Shown: in pieces, positions 51,912 through 60,416 of the stretch
Layout of the letters: the number at the start of each line of letters is the position of its first letter
Position numbering within the stretch: position 1 is the stretch's first letter
Assembly: GCF_004795015.1 (NCBI RefSeq)
Contig: NZ_SSBI01000032.1
Location: 26,836 to 90,835, forward strand
Length of the DNA: 64,000 bases
Direction: 5' to 3'
From: Streptomyces sp. A1277
GTDB taxonomy: Bacteria > Actinomycetota > Actinomycetes > Streptomycetales > Streptomycetaceae
Notes under the pieces: generated by a model
Seen by the model: only the letters and a program-made list of their open reading frames with translations
Told to the model about the DNA's origin: nothing
The model's database searches: none
Program-made: the position numbers and the translations under genes

Positions 51912-52772
51912 TTACGCGTCCTTCAGCTCCTGCCGCTGCCGCCCCAGGCCCTCGATCTCCAGCTCCACGACGTCACCCGCCCTCAGGTAGGGCTTGGGCT
52001 CGGGCTGCCCCATCGCCACGCCGGCCGGGGTCCCGGTGTTGATCACGTCGCCCGGGTAGAGCGTCATGAACCGGCTCAGATAGCGGACGACCTCGCCGAC
52101 CGGGAAGATCTGGTCGGCGGTCGTGCCGTCCTGCTTCAGCTCGCCGTTGACCCAGAGCCTGAGCGGCAGCGCCTGCGGGTCGGACACCTCGTCGGCGGTC
52201 ACCAGCCAGGGGCCGAGGGGGTTGAACGTCTCGCAGTTCTTGCCCTTGTCCCAGGTGCCGCCGCGCTCGATCTGGAACTCGCGTTCGGAGACGTCGTGCG
52301 CGACCGCGTAGCCGGCGACGTGCGCGAGCCCTTCCTCGGCGGTCTCCAGGTAGCGGGCGGTGCGCCCGATGACGACGGCGAGCTCGACCTCCCAGTCGGT
52401 CTTCACGCTGCCGCGCGGCACGAGCACGGTGTCCTCGGGGCCGACGACGGTGTCCGGTGCCTTGAAGAACAGGATCGGCTCGTCCGGGATCCGCGCCCCG
52501 GTCTCGGTGGCGTGGTCGTGGTAGTTCAGCCCGATGCACACGATCTTGCCGATCCGGGCGAGCGGCGGGCCCACCCGCAGCCCCTCGGCGTCGAGCGCGG
52601 GCAGTTCGCCGGGGGCGGCGGCCGCGGCCCGTACCCGGGCGAGCCCGTCCTCGTCGGCGAGCAGCGCGCTGTCGATGTCGGGGACGACGCCCGACAGGTC
52701 GCGCAGGGTTCCGTCCCGGTCCAGCAGCGCCGGTCGTTCCGCGCCTGCCGTACCCACACGAAGCAGCTTCAA
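51912..52772 (-). CDS. Fumarylacetoacetate hydrolase family protein
   Basis: A 286-aa cytosolic enzyme. The C-terminal FAH domain shows KIVCIGLNYHDHATETG, PILFFKAPDTVVGPEDTVLVPRGS, TDWEVELAVVIGRTARYL (metal-binding Glu residues), AGYAVAHDVSEREFQI and VINTGTPAGVAMGQPEP. It acts on acylpyruvates or dihydroxy-diene acids. It starts with TTG (52770-52772), unusual but with AGGAGAG 9 nt upstream, and MKLLRVG is a typical family start. Confidence 0.88.
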   Translation of the reverse strand: MKLLRVGTAGAERPALLDRDGTLRDLSGVVPDIDSALLADEDGLARVRAAAAAPGELPALDAEGLRVGPPLARIGKIVCIGLNYHDHATETGARIPDEPILFFKAPDTVVGPEDTVLVPRGSVKTDWEVELAVVIGRTARYLETAEEGLAHVAGYAVAHDVSEREFQIERGGTWDKGKNCETFNPLGPWLVTADEVSDPQALPLRLWVNGELKQDGTTADQIFPVGEVVRYLSRFMTLYPGDVINTGTPAGVAMGQPEPKPYLRAGDVVELEIEGLGRQRQELKDA

Positions 52773-52907
52773 GAGTCTTTCTCTCCTCGGTCGGGATCAG
52801 GCCCGTCGAATGGGTGGCGGCCATCGCAGGCTTGTCCGATCCTCCAAGACATCCGATCATTCCGCAAGACCCTGTTCACGCACTGGACCGCCGCGCGTCC
52901 GCCGGGA

Positions 52908-53678
52908 TCAGGCCGCGGTGGCGACGGCGGCGCTCGGGGCGGGCATGTCGCGGTACAGGTAGGCCCGCTCGATCGCGGTCCAGGTGGTGCTCGTGACCAC
53001 GTACAGCGCGGCGGCCAGCGGCACGAAGGCGACGGTGAAGAGGGTGAAGAAGGACATCAGCGGCATGAGCTTGTTCATGGCGCCCATGCCCGGCACCGGC
53101 TGCCCGTCCGGCCCGGCGGCCGGCGTGACGGGGGCGGCGGCCATCTGGCGTTTCGTACGCCCGTAGTTGAACGTGGCGACGGCGGCCACGATCGCGAAGA
53201 GTCCGAGGTAGACGAGGCCCTGCGCGCCGAACATCCCGCCGTGCGACAGCGCGTCGCGCCAGCGCTCGCCGAGCGGCGCGTCGAAGAGCTGGTGGCCGAG
53301 GAGCGCGTTGGCCTCGCCACCGATCTTCTGGCTGGAGAAGAGGTGGTAGAGCAGGAAGAAGGCCGGCATCTGCAGCAGGCTCGGCAGGCAGCCGGAGAGC
53401 GGCGAGACCTTCTCCTCGCGGTGCAGCTCCATGAGCGCCTTCTGCATCCGCTCGGGGTTCTTGGCGTGCTTCTTGCGCAGCTCGGCGATCTGCGGCTGGA
53501 GCCTGCGCTGCGCCTTCTGCCCGCGCGCGGCCGCCCGGGACAGCGGGTGCACGGCGAGCCGGACGAGCGCGGTGAACAGGACGATCGCGGCGGCCGTCGA
53601 TGCGTTCTGGAAGAGCGGGTGGAGCAGGTCGGCGAAGGCGCCGACCAGGCTGGCGAAAGCGGACATGAAGGCGGACAT
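52908..53678 (-). CDS. YidC/Oxa1-family membrane protein insertase
   Basis: A 256-aa protein. Segments: an N-terminal helix, FQNASTAAAIVLFTALVRLAVHPLSRAA, a charged cytosolic hairpin (KAQRRLQPQIAELRKKHAKNPERMQKALMELHREEKVSPLSGCLPSLLQMPAFFLLY), and further helices including LMSFFTLFTVAFVPLAAALYVVTSTTWTAIERA. The Arg in the groove helix (TALVRLAVHPL) is kept. It is shorter than housekeeping YidC (about 400 aa) and not beside rnpA/rpmH, so it is a second copy. It is paired with a small membrane protein upstream. Confidence 0.88.
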   Translation of the reverse strand: MSAFMSAFASLVGAFADLLHPLFQNASTAAAIVLFTALVRLAVHPLSRAAARGQKAQRRLQPQIAELRKKHAKNPERMQKALMELHREEKVSPLSGCLPSLLQMPAFFLLYHLFSSQKIGGEANALLGHQLFDAPLGERWRDALSHGGMFGAQGLVYLGLFAIVAAVATFNYGRTKRQMAAAPVTPAAGPDGQPVPGMGAMNKLMPLMSFFTLFTVAFVPLAAALYVVTSTTWTAIERAYLYRDMPAPSAAVATAA

Positions 53679-53804
53679 GGCTGAGCCCTCCGGGGGTCTC
53701 GTCGTGCCGGAAGTGAAGGAGGCGTCGACTACGGAGTCGACTGCTTCGGCATGACGGCCCGCGAGGGCCCGCCCGCCGGCAGGCGGGAAACGGAAGGTGG
53801 TGCC

Positions 53805-54140
53805 CTACGCGGCCGTCAGGAGGGCACGGCCCGGGGCTCGGGGACGGCGGCGCCCCTGGGCGTCGGGGTCCCGCTGGGGGAGGAACGCGGTGCGTTTCTC
53901 CCGGTCGCGCATGGCGGTACGGACCCGGGTGCGGGGCACCGGGGCGGCGCAGCGGGCGCTGATGACCGAGCAGGCGACGAGCGCCGTGCCGGCGGCCGCG
54001 GTGGCGGCGAGCGCGACGGCGGCGGAGAGGCTGCCGCCCTCGGCGAGGAGCACTTCGGTGAGGAGGAAGAGCAGGAGCCCGGCGGGGCGCAGGGCATGGG
54101 AGAGACCACGGCGTACGCGGCTCATGGCGCCGGTGTCCAT
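53805..54140 (-). CDS. Small membrane protein (DUF6412-like), partner of YidC
   Basis: About 111 residues from ATG 54138-54140 (GGGAGGG 9 nt upstream). Two membrane segments (LRPAGLLLFLLTEVLLAEGG and LSAAVALAATAAAGTALVACSV), then a basic tail with RTRVRTAMRDREKRTAFLPQRDPDAQGRRRPRAPG. It is the gene just before the second yidC on the same strand. I recall this pairing in actinobacteria; the function is unknown. Confidence 0.72.
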   Translation of the reverse strand: MDTGAMSRVRRGLSHALRPAGLLLFLLTEVLLAEGGSLSAAVALAATAAAGTALVACSVISARCAAPVPRTRVRTAMRDREKRTAFLPQRDPDAQGRRRPRAPGRALLTAA

Positions 54141-54243
54141 GGGCGGGCCCTCCCTTCCTCGCTCGCTCGTCTCCGACCGGTCCATCCGTTATACACGATG
54201 ACCCGACAGCGTCAACGGCCGTTGACAGCCCGTGAACGCGCCC

Positions 54244-55743
54244 TCAGCCCACCCCCACGGGCGCGTCCCACTCGTCCCGGGCCAGCACCTCGTCGTCGGG
54301 CCGCTCGTCGCGCTCGCGCGGACCGGCGTACGTCACCGCGAGCGCGACGGCGAGGTTGGCGCCGAGGGCGACGATGCCCGCGTTCACCCCCCACACCGGG
54401 TCGTTCTCCGTGAACACGAACCCGCACACCACACCGACCCCGACGACGAGCCCGCTCATCGCCCCGGGCAACGTCAGCCGCCGCCACATCAGCCCCAGCA
54501 GCACCATGGGGAGCAGCTGCGCCATGCCCTCGTACGAGATGAGCGAGAGCCGTACGAGGGTGTTCGGGGCGGTGTACGTGAGCAGCAGCGCGAGGGCCCC
54601 CGCGACCACGACGACCAACTGGGCCGCGCCCTTCTGCCGCCGCTCCCAGCGCGGGACGAGCGAGAGCACGCTGCGACCCCACATCGTGCCGATGACCAGC
54701 ATGAACACGGCCATGGGCACGATCGAGGAGAGCGCGGCGGCGACCCCGATGATCCCGACGGACCAGGCGGGCAGCGAGTCCACGACGAGCTCGAAGAGGG
54801 CGAGGTTGGACTCGGCGCCGACGAGCCCCGGCACCACGAACAGGGCCGCCATGCCGAGCAGCATCGGGACGAAGAGCAGGACGTTGTAGGCGGGGAGCCA
54901 CATGGCGTTGCGGCGCAGCACGTCGGCGTTCTTGGCGCCGAGGTAGCCGGCGACGGTGGTCGGGAAGATCACGACGGTGAGCGAGTTGAGGAACGAGGTG
55001 GTGATGAACCACGCCTGCCCGAGGCCGCTGTCCCCGTGGCCGGGGAAGGTCAGCCACTCGCTCTTCTCGGTGGCGAGCCGGTCGAGGAAGGGCCCGTAGC
55101 CGTCGAAGTAGTGCACGGGCACGTAGATCGCCAGGAAGCCGAGCGTGGCGATGACCAGCACGTCCTTCAGCACGGACACCCACGCGCTGCCGCGCAGCCC
55201 GCTGACCACGACGAAGCCGGTGGTGACGGCGAAGGCGATGAAGTAGGCCCAGTTCAGGCTGACGGCCCCGTAGGAGATCGTCGAGACGACGACGCCCATG
55301 CCGGTGATCTGGAGCTGGATGTACGGGAGCAGGAAGGCGGTCGCGAGGACGGCGACGAGCGCGCCGAGCCAGGGCCGCCCGAAGCGGTGCGCCACCATGT
55401 CGGTGATCCCGACGAGGCCGTGCTTGCGCGCGTACGCCCAGAGCATCGGCCCGACGACGTAGCCGACCGCGTACCCGCAGGACATGTACGCGACGACGTA
55501 CAGGACGGGCGCCCCGTAGTTGTAGCCCCAGCCTGCGGCGCCGAGGTAGCTGAAGCTGGTGTAGCCCTCACCGGCCATCAGCACCCAGATGAACACGGTG
55601 CCCAGGCTCCGCCCGCCCACCGACCACTCGGCGAGCCCGCCCCCGCCCTCACCGCCGCGCCGGCCGCGTACGGCGAGCAGCCCGAGGGCGACGGTGGCGA
55701 CCATGAAGACCCCGAAGACGGAGGTCGCGACGGCGGCGTTCAC
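54244..55743 (-). CDS. Sodium:solute symporter (SSS family)
   Basis: A 499-aa membrane transporter with about 13 segments. SSS signatures: GGRSLGTVFIWVLMAGEGYTSFSYLGAAGW, MVAHRFGRPWLGALVAVLATAFLLPY, and VGIIGVAAALSSIVPMAVFMLVIG. It is similar in shape to monocarboxylate (MctP-like) permeases. The GTG start overlaps the upstream small gene by GTGA. It probably takes up an organic acid with sodium. Confidence 0.88.
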   Translation of the reverse strand: MNAAVATSVFGVFMVATVALGLLAVRGRRGGEGGGGLAEWSVGGRSLGTVFIWVLMAGEGYTSFSYLGAAGWGYNYGAPVLYVVAYMSCGYAVGYVVGPMLWAYARKHGLVGITDMVAHRFGRPWLGALVAVLATAFLLPYIQLQITGMGVVVSTISYGAVSLNWAYFIAFAVTTGFVVVSGLRGSAWVSVLKDVLVIATLGFLAIYVPVHYFDGYGPFLDRLATEKSEWLTFPGHGDSGLGQAWFITTSFLNSLTVVIFPTTVAGYLGAKNADVLRRNAMWLPAYNVLLFVPMLLGMAALFVVPGLVGAESNLALFELVVDSLPAWSVGIIGVAAALSSIVPMAVFMLVIGTMWGRSVLSLVPRWERRQKGAAQLVVVVAGALALLLTYTAPNTLVRLSLISYEGMAQLLPMVLLGLMWRRLTLPGAMSGLVVGVGVVCGFVFTENDPVWGVNAGIVALGANLAVALAVTYAGPRERDERPDDEVLARDEWDAPVGVG

Positions 55744-55928
55744 CGGCGGTCACCCCGCCGGGTCAGCCATACGGCTACGGGGGTCAGCAGGGTCGCCCCG
55801 AGCAGCCAGAGGAAGAGGAACGGCAGCCCGAGAACGACGGGCCGGACCCGGTTCACGAGCGGCAGCGCCCCCAGGTAGAGGACGTAGGGGACCAGCAACC
55901 ACAACAACTGCGGACGTCGTCTGAGCAC
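55740..55928 (-). CDS. DUF3311 small membrane subunit
   Basis: 62 residues with two membrane segments (LLWLLVPYVLYLGALPL, VVLGLPFLFLWLLGATLLTPVAVWL) and basic ends. DUF3311 proteins usually precede SSS transporters and are thought to help them. Start GTG; overlap with the symporter is 4 bp. Confidence 0.85.
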   Translation of the reverse strand: MLRRRPQLLWLLVPYVLYLGALPLVNRVRPVVLGLPFLFLWLLGATLLTPVAVWLTRRGDRR

Positions 55929-55977
55929 GTCGGGAAACCTTAGAGGGTCCCGGCCCCCGTCCGTCGGCCCCCGTCCG

Positions 55978-56790
55978 TCATTCCCGGCCCCGCACCCCCG
56001 TCAGCTTCCCCCACACGACGAGCCGGTAGCGGGAGGTGAACTCGGGGGTGCAGGTGGTGAGCGTCAGATACGACCCGGCCCGGTGATACCCGGGGTAGGG
56101 CGCGATGTTGCTGCGCGGCACGGCGGCCACGACCCCGCTGTCGCCCGGGGTGGTCCGGGCGAGGGTCTTGTCGACGGTGTACGTGTAGACGGCGTCCCGG
56201 GTCTCGACGGTGATCCGGTCACCGGCGCGCAGCCGGTTGATGTAGCGGAACGGTTCGCCGTGGGTGTTGCGGTGGCCGGCGAGCGCGAAGTTGCCCCGGC
56301 CGCCGGGCGGGGCGGTGGCCGGGTAGTGCCCGACGTACCCCTTGTCGAGGACGCCGCGCTTGCCGATGCCCTGGGCGACGGGGGCGGTGAGGGCGATACG
56401 GGGGATGCGGATGACGGCGTAGGCCCGGTCGGGGGCGGGCTTCGCCGCTGCCGGGCGTTGTGCGGTGGAGAGGCCGCCGCCACCCGCCGGAGAAGGCGCG
56501 GCGCCGGGCGGGGCGTCGGGCGTGGCGTCTGCCTCCGGCGTGGCGTCGGCCTCGGGCTGCCGCGCTGCCGGAGGCGCCGCCCATTCCCGTTCCAGTTGGC
56601 GGACGGTGCGGCCGGCGTCGGCGCGGGCCTGCCGGTTGGTCCACCAGAGCTGGTGGGCGACGAGCAGCAGCAGGACGACGCCGAGGGTCACCACCAGCTC
56701 CGCGCCGGTCCACAGCCCGCGCGCGACGAGGCGCCCGCGGCGCGGGTCGCGCTGCACCACCACCGGTATCCGCTTGACCACGGCCCGCAC
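55978..56790 (-). CDS. Class E sortase
   Basis: A 270-aa enzyme. An N-terminal membrane segment (ELVVTLGVVLLLLVAHQLWW) and a Pro/Ala linker with EADATPEADATP lead to the sortase domain: IRIPRIALTAPVAQGIGKRGVLDKGYVGHYP, FALAGHRNTHGEPFRYINRL (catalytic His), SYLTLTTCTPEFTSRYRLVVWG (Cys and Arg). TLTTC with TSRYRLVVWG is the class E signature. It should anchor LAXTG proteins such as the one at 47423. The start is GTG; an in-frame later GTG is possible. Confidence 0.9.
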   Translation of the reverse strand: MRAVVKRIPVVVQRDPRRGRLVARGLWTGAELVVTLGVVLLLLVAHQLWWTNRQARADAGRTVRQLEREWAAPPAARQPEADATPEADATPDAPPGAAPSPAGGGGLSTAQRPAAAKPAPDRAYAVIRIPRIALTAPVAQGIGKRGVLDKGYVGHYPATAPPGGRGNFALAGHRNTHGEPFRYINRLRAGDRITVETRDAVYTYTVDKTLARTTPGDSGVVAAVPRSNIAPYPGYHRAGSYLTLTTCTPEFTSRYRLVVWGKLTGVRGRE

Positions 56791-56894
56791 GATAGGCCCG
56801 CTGCCCGCAACACTCCAGAGCCGGGACGAGGGTCACTCGGCCGGGCCCGGGACACGCCTCCACCCCGCGCCCGCACAGCAGTACGGTGTGATTC

Positions 56895-57886
56895 ATGCGC
56901 CCCGACACGCCTGCCGATCACATCACCGAAGCCGAGCGCCTGCTCCGCACCGCGGCGCAGTACCCCGAGGACCACGAGCCGCTGCTCCTCCAGGCCGCGG
57001 CCCACCTGGAACTCGCCGGCGAACGCGCTCGCGCCACGACGCTCTACGACGAACTGCTCAGCGACCCGGCCACCGAGCACCCGCACCTGGTGAAGGCGCT
57101 CAACGCGGCCAACCTGTGGGAGCACGGCCACGAGGCGGAGGCCCGCGCGCTGATCGACGGCGTCCGCGTGGCGGCCCCGCAGGAGGCGGCCCCCTGGGAG
57201 ATCGCGGCGGAGACGCTGGAGGCCCACGACGAGCTGGAAGCGGCCCACGACACCTTCTCCACGGCCCTGCGCCTGCTGATCGCCCCGGGCGAGGAGGTCC
57301 CGTACGCCACCCAGTCCCTGCTGACCGGCCGCCACCGGGTGCGCCGGCTGATGGGCGTCCCGCACGACGCCTGGGACGAGCTGGCCGACACGCTGCACAC
57401 GGCGGCGGTCCCCCTGGACGAACTCCACGACCCGAAGCGCCTGTGGTCCCTCGGCTCCTCCGACCCGGGCGAGCTGCGGGCCGAGATCACCCGCCTGCGC
57501 GCCGAACTGGGCACGTACCGCACGGCGTTGTCGCGCCCCTTCCCGGTGGCGGTGCTGCACTGGCCGGCGGACGAACTGCGCGAACTCCTCACCTCCTACC
57601 CGAGCCTGGGCAGCGAGTACGCCTCCCACCCGGACCACCTGGCCCGCCTGGAGGCCGCCCTGCGCGACCTCCACACCACGGGCACCCCCAACCTCGGCAT
57701 CGTCACGGGCACGGTCCCCTCCTACGAAGCCTTCGCCGCCTCCGAGGCCGCCTCCCCCGCCGACCCGGACCTCCTCCCCCAGTACGCCACCACCCTGGCC
57801 GCACGAGGCCGCGCCCTCCCCTGGCCACCGGCGAAGAGCGCGGAGTGCTGGTGCGGGTCGGGGGTGTCTTACCGGGAGTACCATGG
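56895..57886 (+). CDS. SEC-C motif protein with damaged 3' end
   Basis: About 330 residues can be assigned: helical TPR-like repeats (EAERLLRTAAQYPEDHEPLLLQAAAHLELAGERARATTLYDEL, EAARALIDGVRVAAPQEAAPWEIAAETLEAHDEL) and a C-terminal SEC-C-like metal site CWCGSGVSYREYHG. The usual pattern is C-x-C-x8-C-H/C; the third Cys is Tyr here. No stop follows; the frame runs on through G-rich DNA into the Z1-gene remnant. The likely explanation is that an insertion or deletion replaced the normal end. Whether the protein still works is unclear. Confidence 0.65.
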
Positions 57887-57925
57887 GGGGGGTGGGGGGG
57901 TAGGGGGTCGCGGGGACTCGGGGGG
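57885..57925 (+). other. G-quadruplex-like tract
   Basis: Runs of 8, 7, 5, 4 and 6 G separated by 1-4 bases (57885-57892, 57894-57900, 57903-57907, 57912-57915, 57920-57925). It marks the boundary between the core-type SEC-C gene and the defence remnant. Confidence 0.85.
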
Positions 57926-58039
57926 CCGGGCACGGCGGGCAGCCGGATTTGGGCTGCGGGCGGCGGGATACGTGCGGGAGCTGGGACCGGGGCACCGGCG
58001 CGCTGACGCACCTACCGACAGCGCTCCCTTTCTCGCGAG

Positions 58040-59788
58040 GATTCCCCACTGTCTCCGAGATCCCCGCGCTGATCATCGACGACGAGTCGGACCAGGCTTC
58101 GGTCAACACGACGGACCCGAAGAAGTGGGAGGACGGCAAGGTCGCCCGTACAGCCATCAACGGCCAGATCTCCCAACTGCTCGGTCTCCTGCCGCGCGCC
58201 CAGTACGTCGGCTACACCGCGACCCCGTTCGCCAACGTCTTCGTGGACCCGGGCGACGGCGAGGACGTCTTCCCGCGCGACTTCCTCATCTCGCTGCCCC
58301 GCCCGGTCGGCTACATGGGCGTCCAGGACTTCCACGACCTCGACACGGACGAGGGCACCGCCGAGGAGACCCACATCCGCGGCATCCACAGGACACGGGA
58401 GACCGCCTACAGGAGGCCCTGCACGCCTTCGTCCTCACGGGCGCGCTCAAGCTGTACCGCATCGACCGGGGCGTGCCGGACGAACCGTTCCGCCACCACA
58501 CCATGCGCGTCCACGAGTCCGTACGGATGGCCGAGCACACCGCCCTCGCCCTGCGCATCAACTCCATGTGGCACCGGGCCGCCTACACGAGCCGCCAGGG
58601 CCACGAACGCCTCGCGGACCTCCTCGCCTCCGACTTCCACCGCTTCGCCGACGACGGCCTGCCCATGCCGGAGTCGTACGACGAGCTCAGGAGCCACGTC
58701 TCGCGCGCCCGCCAGCTAATCAACGCCGGCGGCACGCCCGTCCTGGTGGTCAACGGCGACACCGAGCGCGACTACGACCACCCGACCTGGACTTCGAGCG
58801 CACGCCCCACGTGTGGAAGATCCTGGTCGGCGGCACCAAGCTCTCCCGGGGCTTCACGATCAAGGGCCTCACGGTCACGTACTACCGCCGCACCACCCAG
58901 CAGGCCGACACCCTGATGCAGATGGGCCGCTGGTTCGGCTTCCGCCCCGGCTACCGCGATCTGGTCCGCCTGTACATCGGCCGCGAGGAACTGCTGGGCA
59001 AGACGAAGACCGTCGACCTGTACGAGGCATTCGAGGCCATCTGCCGCGACGAAGAAACGTTCCGCGCCCAGCTCACCCGCTACGCCGTCCCGGTGGACGG
59101 CAAACCCCAGGTCACCCCGGCGCAGATCCCCCCACTGGTCTCCCAGCACCTCTCCTGGATCCGGCCCTCGGCCCGCAACAAGATGTTCAACGCGGAGCTG
59201 GTGGAGATCCGTTCCCCGGGCCAGTGGGTGGAACCGACGGCGTACCCGGTGGGGGCGGAGGAGCTGCGGGGGAACGTCGAGGCTTGGGGGGCGGCGTTGG
59301 GGGCGTTGAGTGACGACCTCTCCGTCTTCGTCACCCTTTCCGACAATGACCGGGGCGGCTTCACCCGCTACCCGGCCAAGACAGCGGTTCTCGGCCATAC
59401 AGAGCTGCTCGGGATCATGAGCAGCCTCGCCTGGGGGCGCCCAGACCTTTTCGCCCCGCACCTGGCCTATCTCCAGGACGCCAGCGACGCTGGCTCCGCT
59501 ACCGACGACTGGGCGCTGATCCTTCCCCAGACCTCTGGACCGACGAGCGTGTCAGCCAGCATCCTCAGAAGTCAGCCCGTCACTCTGGTCCAGCGCAAGC
59601 GGAACGCGCGCGGCGTCTTCAACCGCATCTCCGGTGTGTCCCACCGCCAGTCCGCCGAGCGCATCACCGGACTCCGCCCTCTGAGCGATGACGATCCGTA
59701 CGCCTCCCAGCTGCACCGGCCACGTCGTGGAGCTGTGCTCCTCTATCCGGTAGTCGACCCAGTCTCGGGAATCCCGCGGATCTTGTGA
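58040..59788 (+). pseudogene. Z1-domain protein, N-terminally truncated and frameshifted
   Basis: Three pieces in successive frames make one Z1 protein: IPALIIDDESDQASVNT..LLPRAQYVGYTATPFANVFVDP..GVQDFHDLD (to about 58390), LQEALHAFVLTGALKLYR..FRHHTMRVHESVRM..VLVVNGDTERDYDHP (to about 58782), and PDLDFERTPHVWKILVGGTKLSRGFTIKGLTVTYYRR..MQMGRWFGFRPGYRDLVRLY to the stop. Each shift equals loss of one base. The upstream ATPase-like part of the usual 800-1,000-aa protein is missing. Z1 proteins accompany cytosine methyltransferases, Vsr nucleases and GHKL (MutL-like) ATPases in defence loci. Sequencing error could explain the shifts but not the missing start. Confidence 0.85.
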
Positions 59789-59957
59789 CGGGCGGCAGCA
59801 TCGACCCTGGCAAGGTGGTACTGGCCGCAGCGTTCATCCCGGCGGCCAGTACGACGGGCCAGTCGGCATCCTACGTTCGCTTCCGGGCGGTTGACTCGTC
59901 CCGTCCTGGTGAAGCGACTATTGAAGTCCGACGACCGTGACCCTGGAGTGACCGCCG

Positions 59958-60416
59958 GTGCCTGAGCCCGCAAACTGGACCCCGCCGGACGGCTCGTGGG
60001 CCTCGTCTGCGGCCCGCAGGCGAAACATGCAGGCCATCCGCAGCCGTGACACGCAGCCGGAAAGGCTTATCCGCCGTCTCGTGCACGCGAACGGACTGCG
60101 CTACCGCGTCGCCGCAAGGCCCCTGCCAGATCTTCGCCGGACGGCCGACCTGGTCTTCCGTCCGGCGAAAGTGGCTGTTTTCATCGACGGCTGCTACTGG
60201 CACGGCTGCCCCGAGCACTACGTCCCGCCCAAGACGAACCCCGGCTACTGGTCGGACAAAGTAGCCCGGAACATGGCCAGGGACCGCGACACGGACAAGC
60301 GCCTCATCGAGGCCGGCTGGGTGGTCCTCCGGTTTTGGGAGCACCAGAACTCAGACGTGTGCGCCCTGGAGATCGTCAGCATTGTCCGCGAACGCCGACG
60401 TCACCTGCCCGGGTAG
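59958..60416 (+). CDS. vsr: Very-short-patch-repair (Vsr) family endonuclease
   Basis: 152 residues from GTG 59958. It is a PD-(D/E)XK-related nuclease with RRRNMQAIRSRDTQPERLIRRLVHANGLRYRV, LRRTADLVFRPAKVAVFIDGCYWHGCPEHYVPPKTNPGYWSDKVARN and WVVLRFWEHQNSD. The catalytic Asp of TADLVF and the FIDGCFWHGC-type zinc/aromatic motif are intact. Classical Vsr nicks T:G mismatches created by deamination at methylated cytosines. It is convergent with the methyltransferase and shares 66 bp of 3' end with it. Confidence 0.9.
   Translation: MPEPANWTPPDGSWASSAARRRNMQAIRSRDTQPERLIRRLVHANGLRYRVAARPLPDLRRTADLVFRPAKVAVFIDGCYWHGCPEHYVPPKTNPGYWSDKVARNMARDRDTDKRLIEAGWVVLRFWEHQNSDVCALEIVSIVRERRRHLPG

Noticed and set aside
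56895..58916. One 673-residue protein combining SEC-C and Z1 parts
   Set aside because: The frame is open by chance. The middle 60 residues have no structure-like pattern, and the Z1 homology starts in another frame before joining this one.
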